Positions 5,540-8,189 of a stretch of 8,189 nucleotides of DNA are shown here, piece by piece. Where the stretch lies: assembly GCA_036557885.1 (NCBI GenBank), contig DATBGS010000077.1, forward strand, positions 1 to 8,189, given 5' to 3'. Each line of letters begins with the position of its first letter. Within the stretch, counting starts at the first letter, position 1. The notes beneath the pieces are model-generated. The model saw only the letters and a program-made list of their open reading frames with translations. It was not told the origin of the DNA and searched no databases. A program made the translations under genes and the position numbers. The stretch comes from DATBGS01 sp036557885 (GTDB taxonomy: Bacteria; Chloroflexota; Ktedonobacteria; Ktedonobacterales; DATBGS01).

Positions 5540-6101
5540 GGCTGGACTAGATCACGCGGCGGTCATCCAGGCCGCCGCCGAACTCGCAGACACCAAAGGT
5601 TGGGACAGCCTCACCCTGGCCGCGCTAGCCGAGCACCTGAACATTCGCGCGCCCTCGCTCTATAACCATGTCGCCGGGCTAGAGGGTCTGCGCCGCGACC
5701 TGGCCGTGCTGGGCTACCGTGAACTGGGCGCTTGCCTGGCGCGGGCCACCATTGGCAAAGCCAGAGACGAAGCCGTCTTTGCCCTGGCAAACGCCTACCG
5801 CGCCTTTGCCCGCCAGCACCCCGGCCTCTATGTCGCCGCCTCGCGCGCCCCCGACCCAACCAACCAGGAAGCACAAACCGCTGCGGGTGAAGTCGTCGAG
5901 ATCGTCGTCGCGGTTCTGGCTGCCTATGGCCTGCGCGGAGACGCCGCCATCCACACCACACGCGCCCTGCGCAGCGCCCTGCACGGCTTTGTCATGCTGG
6001 AAGCCAACGCGGGCTTTGGCATCCCGCTCGACCTCGACGAAAGCTTTCGCCAGATGGTCCAGCTTTTTCTCCTGGGCCTCCAGCAGCAGACCCACACGTA
6101 G
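5529..6101 (+). CDS. TetR/AcrR-family transcriptional regulator (WHG-type C-terminal domain)
   Basis: The 190-residue protein starts MSLRAGLDHAAVIQAAAELA. The N-terminal TetR helix-turn-helix lies at about residues 9-60: TKGWDSLTLAALAEHLNIRA with recognition helix APSLYNHVAGLEGLRRDL. The C-terminal ligand and dimer region (about 75-188) includes ALRSALHGFVMLEANAGFG, matching the WHG-type TetR C-terminal domain. I use the ATG at 5529, inside the last codons of the hydrolase; the frame is open upstream but that part reads like a shadow. The ribosome site is weak (AGCAGG), so translation is probably coupled to the hydrolase. The stop TAG (6099-6101) coincides with the GTAG that opens the repeat array. 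It probably represses its own operon through the 36-bp palindrome. Confidence 0.92.
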   Translation: MSLRAGLDHAAVIQAAAELADTKGWDSLTLAALAEHLNIRAPSLYNHVAGLEGLRRDLAVLGYRELGACLARATIGKARDEAVFALANAYRAFARQHPGLYVAASRAPDPTNQEAQTAAGEVVEIVVAVLAAYGLRGDAAIHTTRALRSALHGFVMLEANAGFGIPLDLDESFRQMVQLFLLGLQQQTHT

Positions 6102-6258
6102 CCCCGGCGTCCCTGCCGGGCCGTCCCCGCTTGTAGCCCCGGCCACCGCGCCGGGCCGTCCCCTTGTACCCCCGGCGTCCCTGCCGGGCCGTCCCCCGGC
6201 TTTGAGGGGTAGCCCCGGCTTCCCCCTCAAAGCAGGGGCACGGCAGCCGGGCCGTCCC
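6098..6258 (+). repeat. Array of four hairpin repeat units between convergent genes
   Basis: Four units follow the pattern (T)GTAGCCCCGGC-variable core-GCCGGGCCGTCCC: about 6098-6131, 6132-6164, 6165-6208 and 6209-6258. Each can fold through CCCGGC/GCCGGG. The last two are joined by a stronger stem: GCTTTGAGGGG (6199-6209) pairs perfectly over 11 bp with CCCCTCAAAGC (6223-6233), with a 13-nt loop. The array fills the whole space between the TetR stop and the stop of the convergent gene at 6259. No T-run is present, so it is not a classical intrinsic terminator on either strand, though it may still end or stabilise both transcripts. Confidence 0.82.
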
Positions 6259-7020
6259 TCACTTCCCTATCGCCTGCTCAATCGCCTGCCCAAACGCCGG
6301 GGGTACATAAATGCCGCCCGTCATCTCGCTCGATTGCTGAAAATAGGCCAAAGTCTCCGTCATGCCATCCAGCAGATAAAAGACGACGAAATACGCCGTC
6401 TCATTGCCACCCACGCTCATGGGCTGGCGAACCTTCGCCTCCAGCACCATCTGCACCAGGCGGCTCACCTGCTTCGGGTCGGTAATCTCCCCAAGCTGCG
6501 TGGTTCCATCCTCCCAACTGTTGATCCCGATGGAGCGCACCTTCCCGCCAATATCCAGCAGATCAGCGCCATGCGCCGCGTGCGGGTTCTGCTCCACCTC
6601 AAACAGCGTCCACCAACCATCGTAAAAAGCCATCAGCCGGAACGTTGGCGCGTAGCCCTTCACCATATACACCGGCGTCCCCACCTCCAGAAACGCCGCG
6701 TCCCCATCCTGTATCTGATACCCAGGGTCGTGAATGTTCCCCTCCACCTCGAATCTCACCCGCGCAAAGAGCGGCCCCACATCGCTCTGCGCAAGCGCGC
6801 GCCCCGGCTTCGTGCCTGTCTCCAGATACGTAATGCCATTGAGCTTGAGAAAGCCCACCCAATCAATCCCTACAATTTCCGTTTCAGAGCTTGCTACCGT
6901 AGAAGTGCCGCCAGCAGTAGTCTGAGGTCTGGAAGCCGCCAGCCCCACCACCACCAGCGCCACCAGCACCGCGCCAGCCATCGCCCGCCGGAGCACGCGC
7001 TGTCTTGCCTGCTTTTCCAT
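6259..7020 (-). CDS. Exported or membrane-anchored protein of unknown function
   Basis: The 253-residue protein begins with a basic stretch (MEKQARQRVLRRA) and a hydrophobic helix, about residues 14-30 (AGAVLVALVVVGLAA). This is either an uncleaved anchor or a signal peptide; no lipobox cysteine is present. A short Thr/Ser-rich linker follows. The rest looks like one soluble alpha/beta domain of about 205 residues, with segments such as WVGFLKLNGITYLE, GDAAFLEVGTPVYMVKGY, ADLLDIGGKVRSIGINSWED and GGIYVPPAFGQAIEQAIGK. It resembles conserved hypothetical proteins of Gram-positive-type bacteria, and I know no function for it. The ATG at 7020 is preceded by TAGGAGG; the in-frame extension to 7140 is rejected for that reason and because it would overlap the divergent dodecin start. 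Confidence 0.85.
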   Translation of the reverse strand: MEKQARQRVLRRAMAGAVLVALVVVGLAASRPQTTAGGTSTVASSETEIVGIDWVGFLKLNGITYLETGTKPGRALAQSDVGPLFARVRFEVEGNIHDPGYQIQDGDAAFLEVGTPVYMVKGYAPTFRLMAFYDGWWTLFEVEQNPHAAHGADLLDIGGKVRSIGINSWEDGTTQLGEITDPKQVSRLVQMVLEAKVRQPMSVGGNETAYFVVFYLLDGMTETLAYFQQSSEMTGGIYVPPAFGQAIEQAIGK

Positions 7021-7138
7021 CGTTTGCCTCCTACTATCCAACACTATCAGAAAAGCCGCACCCACACGGCATACTCCTTGCAACAAACAGCGAGAAGAAC
7101 ACAATCGCACCCACAAGAGCAAGCACAAGGAGAAACGC

Positions 7139-7372
7139 ATGCCTCAACATACACCCACTGGCGCAGTGTACCGCAAAACAGAACTGGTTGGCACCTCGGA
7201 TGTTGGCTTTGCCGAAGCCGTTCGCGGCGCAATGGACCGGGCACAGAAAACCCTGCGCAACGTCTCCTGGTTTGAAGTCAAAGAAGAACGCGGCAGATTG
7301 ACCGATGGACACCTGGAATTCCAGGTCACTATCGAAGTCGGCTTTGCCCTGGAAGACACCGTACACCCATAA
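7139..7372 (+). CDS. Dodecin family flavin-binding protein
   Basis: The 77-residue protein matches the dodecin family over nearly its whole length: AVYRKTELVGTSDVGFAEAV (9-28), then AMDRAQKTLRNVSWFEVKEERG (31-52), then FQVTIEVGFALED (61-73). Dodecins assemble as hollow dodecamers that store or buffer flavins. The conserved Trp44 in NVSWFEV and Gln62 in FQVTIEVGF correspond to residues that stack against and hydrogen-bond the isoalloxazine ring. The start is the ATG at 7139 with AAGGAG 6 nt upstream. The next gene's ribosome site overlaps this stop codon, so the two are co-transcribed. I see no convincing promoter in 7021-7138. Confidence 0.94.
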   Translation: MPQHTPTGAVYRKTELVGTSDVGFAEAVRGAMDRAQKTLRNVSWFEVKEERGRLTDGHLEFQVTIEVGFALEDTVHP

Positions 7373-7381
7373 GGAGCGCCC

Positions 7382-7615
7382 ATGCAGCAACCGCACGACA
7401 TCACCCAACCAGGGCGGCCAGATGAGCCGCCCCTCACCCAACCATTTGAGCCGCCGCTGCCCAACCCAGCCGAGCCGCCGCAGCGCACCATCGAGCCAAC
7501 GCGACCTCACCCTGTTGAGCCGCCGCTGCCTCTCCCGGAAGAACCGCCGCTGCCTCGGCCAGAGCGCTACCCCAAACCGGAAGAACCGCCACGTAAACCG
7601 CTCGTAACCAACTAG
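7382..7615 (+). CDS. Small proline-rich protein with EPP repeats, co-transcribed with dodecin
   Basis: The 77-residue product is about one third proline and built from an irregular EPP repeat: EPPLTQPF, EPPLPNPA, EPPQ, EPPLPLPE, EPPLPRPE and EPPRKPL. It has no hydrophobic segment, no cysteine and no known domain, so it is probably an extended, disordered or polyproline-II protein. The reading frame is supported by an ideal ribosome site: AAGGAG at 7371-7376 starts on the last bases of the dodecin TAA, 5 nt before the ATG. Function is unknown; binding to the dodecin shell or the cell envelope are guesses. The low-complexity DNA means the frame could be fortuitous, but the spacing argues otherwise. 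Confidence 0.7.
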   Translation: MQQPHDITQPGRPDEPPLTQPFEPPLPNPAEPPQRTIEPTRPHPVEPPLPLPEEPPLPRPERYPKPEEPPRKPLVTN

Positions 7616-7620
7616 GGCTG

Positions 7621-7840
7621 TGTAGCCCCGGCCACCGTGCCGGGCCGTCCCTTGTACCCCCGGCCTCCGCCTGCCCTGCTGTCTTAGGGTGCCGGGCCGT
7701 CCCTTGTAGCCCCGGCCACCGTGCCGGGCCGTCCCTCTGTAGCCTCGGCATCCCCCGTGCCCTGCTGTCTTAGGGTGCCGGGCCGTCCCTTGTAGCTCCG
7801 GCCACCGCCTGCCCTGCTGTCTTAGGGTGCCGGGCCGTCT
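7621..7840 (+). repeat. Five tandem hairpin repeat units, alternating short and long types
   Basis: Units lie at 7621-7652 (32 nt), 7653-7704 (52), 7705-7737 (33), 7738-7790 (53) and 7791-7840 (50). All start TGTA and end GCCGGGCCGTCCC or close to it. Short units carry CCACCGT between the CCCCGGC and GCCGGG arms. Long units carry a 20-base core CTGCCCTGCTGTCTTAGGGT (or a close variant), which has its own CCCT/AGGG mini-stem. The array separates two convergent genes (stops at 7615 and 7849-7847). Frames crossing it are chance. Confidence 0.85.
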
Positions 7841-7846
7841 CCCGCG

Positions 7847-8189
7847 CTAGACCAGCACCGCAGGCGTCCCTCCCGCGTCCCCTTCGTCTCCTGGCTGCGG
7901 CGGCTCACGGGTGGGCGGGTCGGTCAGGTCATCCATCCCCAAGCGCAGCGGGGGCGGCTCCCGATGGTGCAGCGCCTCATCCAACAGCAGCAGCGCCACA
8001 AACTCCGCCTCTCTGTCGGTGTGAATGGCGGGTCGCAGCAGGTCGTAGACATCTGGCGGCAAGCGCACCCCCGTCCCTAGCCGCTCCAGCCACCCCTCCG
8101 CTAACACCCCCTTGAGCTGCTCGCGCATCCACCAGCCCCCTCCGGTGCGGCTGGACATCGCCTGCATCGCCTGATACAGACATACCACC
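7847..8189 (-). CDS. 3' part of an unidentified protein gene (runs off right edge)
   Basis: The frame is open from the window edge to a TAG at 7849-7847, giving about 114 residues. It ends in an acidic, proline-rich tail (DDLTDPPTREPPQPGDEGDAGG). The N-terminal visible part, SRTGGGWWMREQLKGVLAEGWLERLGTGVRLPPDVYDLLRPA, looks like a folded helical domain. A GTG near 8188 and an ATG near 8168 lack ribosome sites, so the true start is probably outside the window. I do not recognise the family. The coding case rests on the long open frame, reasonable composition, and convergent placement beyond the repeat array. Confidence 0.6.
   Translation of the reverse strand, partial: VVCLYQAMQAMSSRTGGGWWMREQLKGVLAEGWLERLGTGVRLPPDVYDLLRPAIHTDREAEFVALLLLDEALHHREPPPLRLGMDDLTDPPTREPPQPGDEGDAGGTPAVLV

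Noticed and set aside
7021..7138. Divergent promoters for dodecin and the exported protein
   Set aside because: TTGCAA and CATACT-like fragments exist, but no pair with acceptable hexamers and 16-18-bp spacing was found on either strand.
7021..7140. N-terminal extension of the exported unknown protein to 7140
   Set aside because: TAGGAGG precedes the ATG at 7020, and the basic-plus-hydrophobic N-terminus starts there as expected of an export signal.
5719..7275. Plus-strand open frame of 518 residues
   Set aside because: It crosses the TetR gene in another frame, the repeat array and the antisense of the gene at 6259-7020; low-complexity and without a ribosome site.
7621..7840. CRISPR array
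   Set aside because: Units are nearly contiguous, with no unique spacers of constant length, and each unit is itself a hairpin; no cas gene is nearby.

Overview
The window is a G+C-rich, gene-dense bacterial chromosome segment. No protein here is diagnostic of a taxon. The style nevertheless suggests a soil-type Chloroflexota, most likely Ktedonobacteria: a cytoplasmic zinc ribbon joined by a Pro/Gly-rich linker to one membrane helix and an exported domain, an ECF sigma factor next to a membrane-anchored beta-propeller, a DDN-like (F420-type) protein, a dodecin, and many GTAGCCCCGGC...GCCGGGCCGTCCC intergenic hairpin repeats. That assignment is an inference from style, not from a marker gene.

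Layout. (1) 1-53: the first codons of a minus-strand gene running off the left edge. Upstream lie a 164-nt structured leader that can hide its ribosome binding site and a near-consensus sigma-70 promoter (224-252). (2) About 260-543: G+C-rich hairpin repeats, no gene. (3) 544-2701, minus strand: an ECF sigma factor overlapping by 11 nt a one-helix membrane protein with a seven-motif extracellular beta-propeller, probably a sigma/sensor pair. A perfect CRP/FNR-type palindrome (2789-2804) lies upstream. (4) 2870-4096, minus strand: a zinc-ribbon/single-helix/LamG-like surface protein with its own intrinsic terminator. (5) 4215-4643, minus strand: a DDN-like nitroreductase-fold protein. (6) 4820-6101, plus strand: a metallo-beta-lactamase-fold hydrolase overlapping a TetR regulator. 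A consensus promoter with a 36-bp near-perfect palindrome over its spacer and -10 box drives this pair, as expected of an autoregulated operon. (7) 6102-6258: a repeat array filling the gap between two convergent genes stop to stop. (8) 6259-7020, minus strand: a secreted or membrane-anchored protein of unknown function. (9) 7139-7615, plus strand: a dodecin followed by a 77-residue proline-rich protein. (10) 7621-7840: five tandem repeat units, again between convergent genes. (11) 7847-8189, minus strand: the 3' part of an unidentified gene running off the right edge.

How they may work together. Two regulatory modules are visible. The first is a sigma factor paired with a membrane propeller that probably reads an external signal. 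The second is a one-component TetR circuit controlling a hydrolase and possibly the divergent flavin/F420 enzyme. No mobile element, CRISPR array, tRNA or rRNA is visible. The strongest leads are the structured leader at the left edge, the operator palindrome, the hairpin repeat family placed at convergent 3' ends, the sigma/propeller pair, and the proline-rich partner of dodecin.
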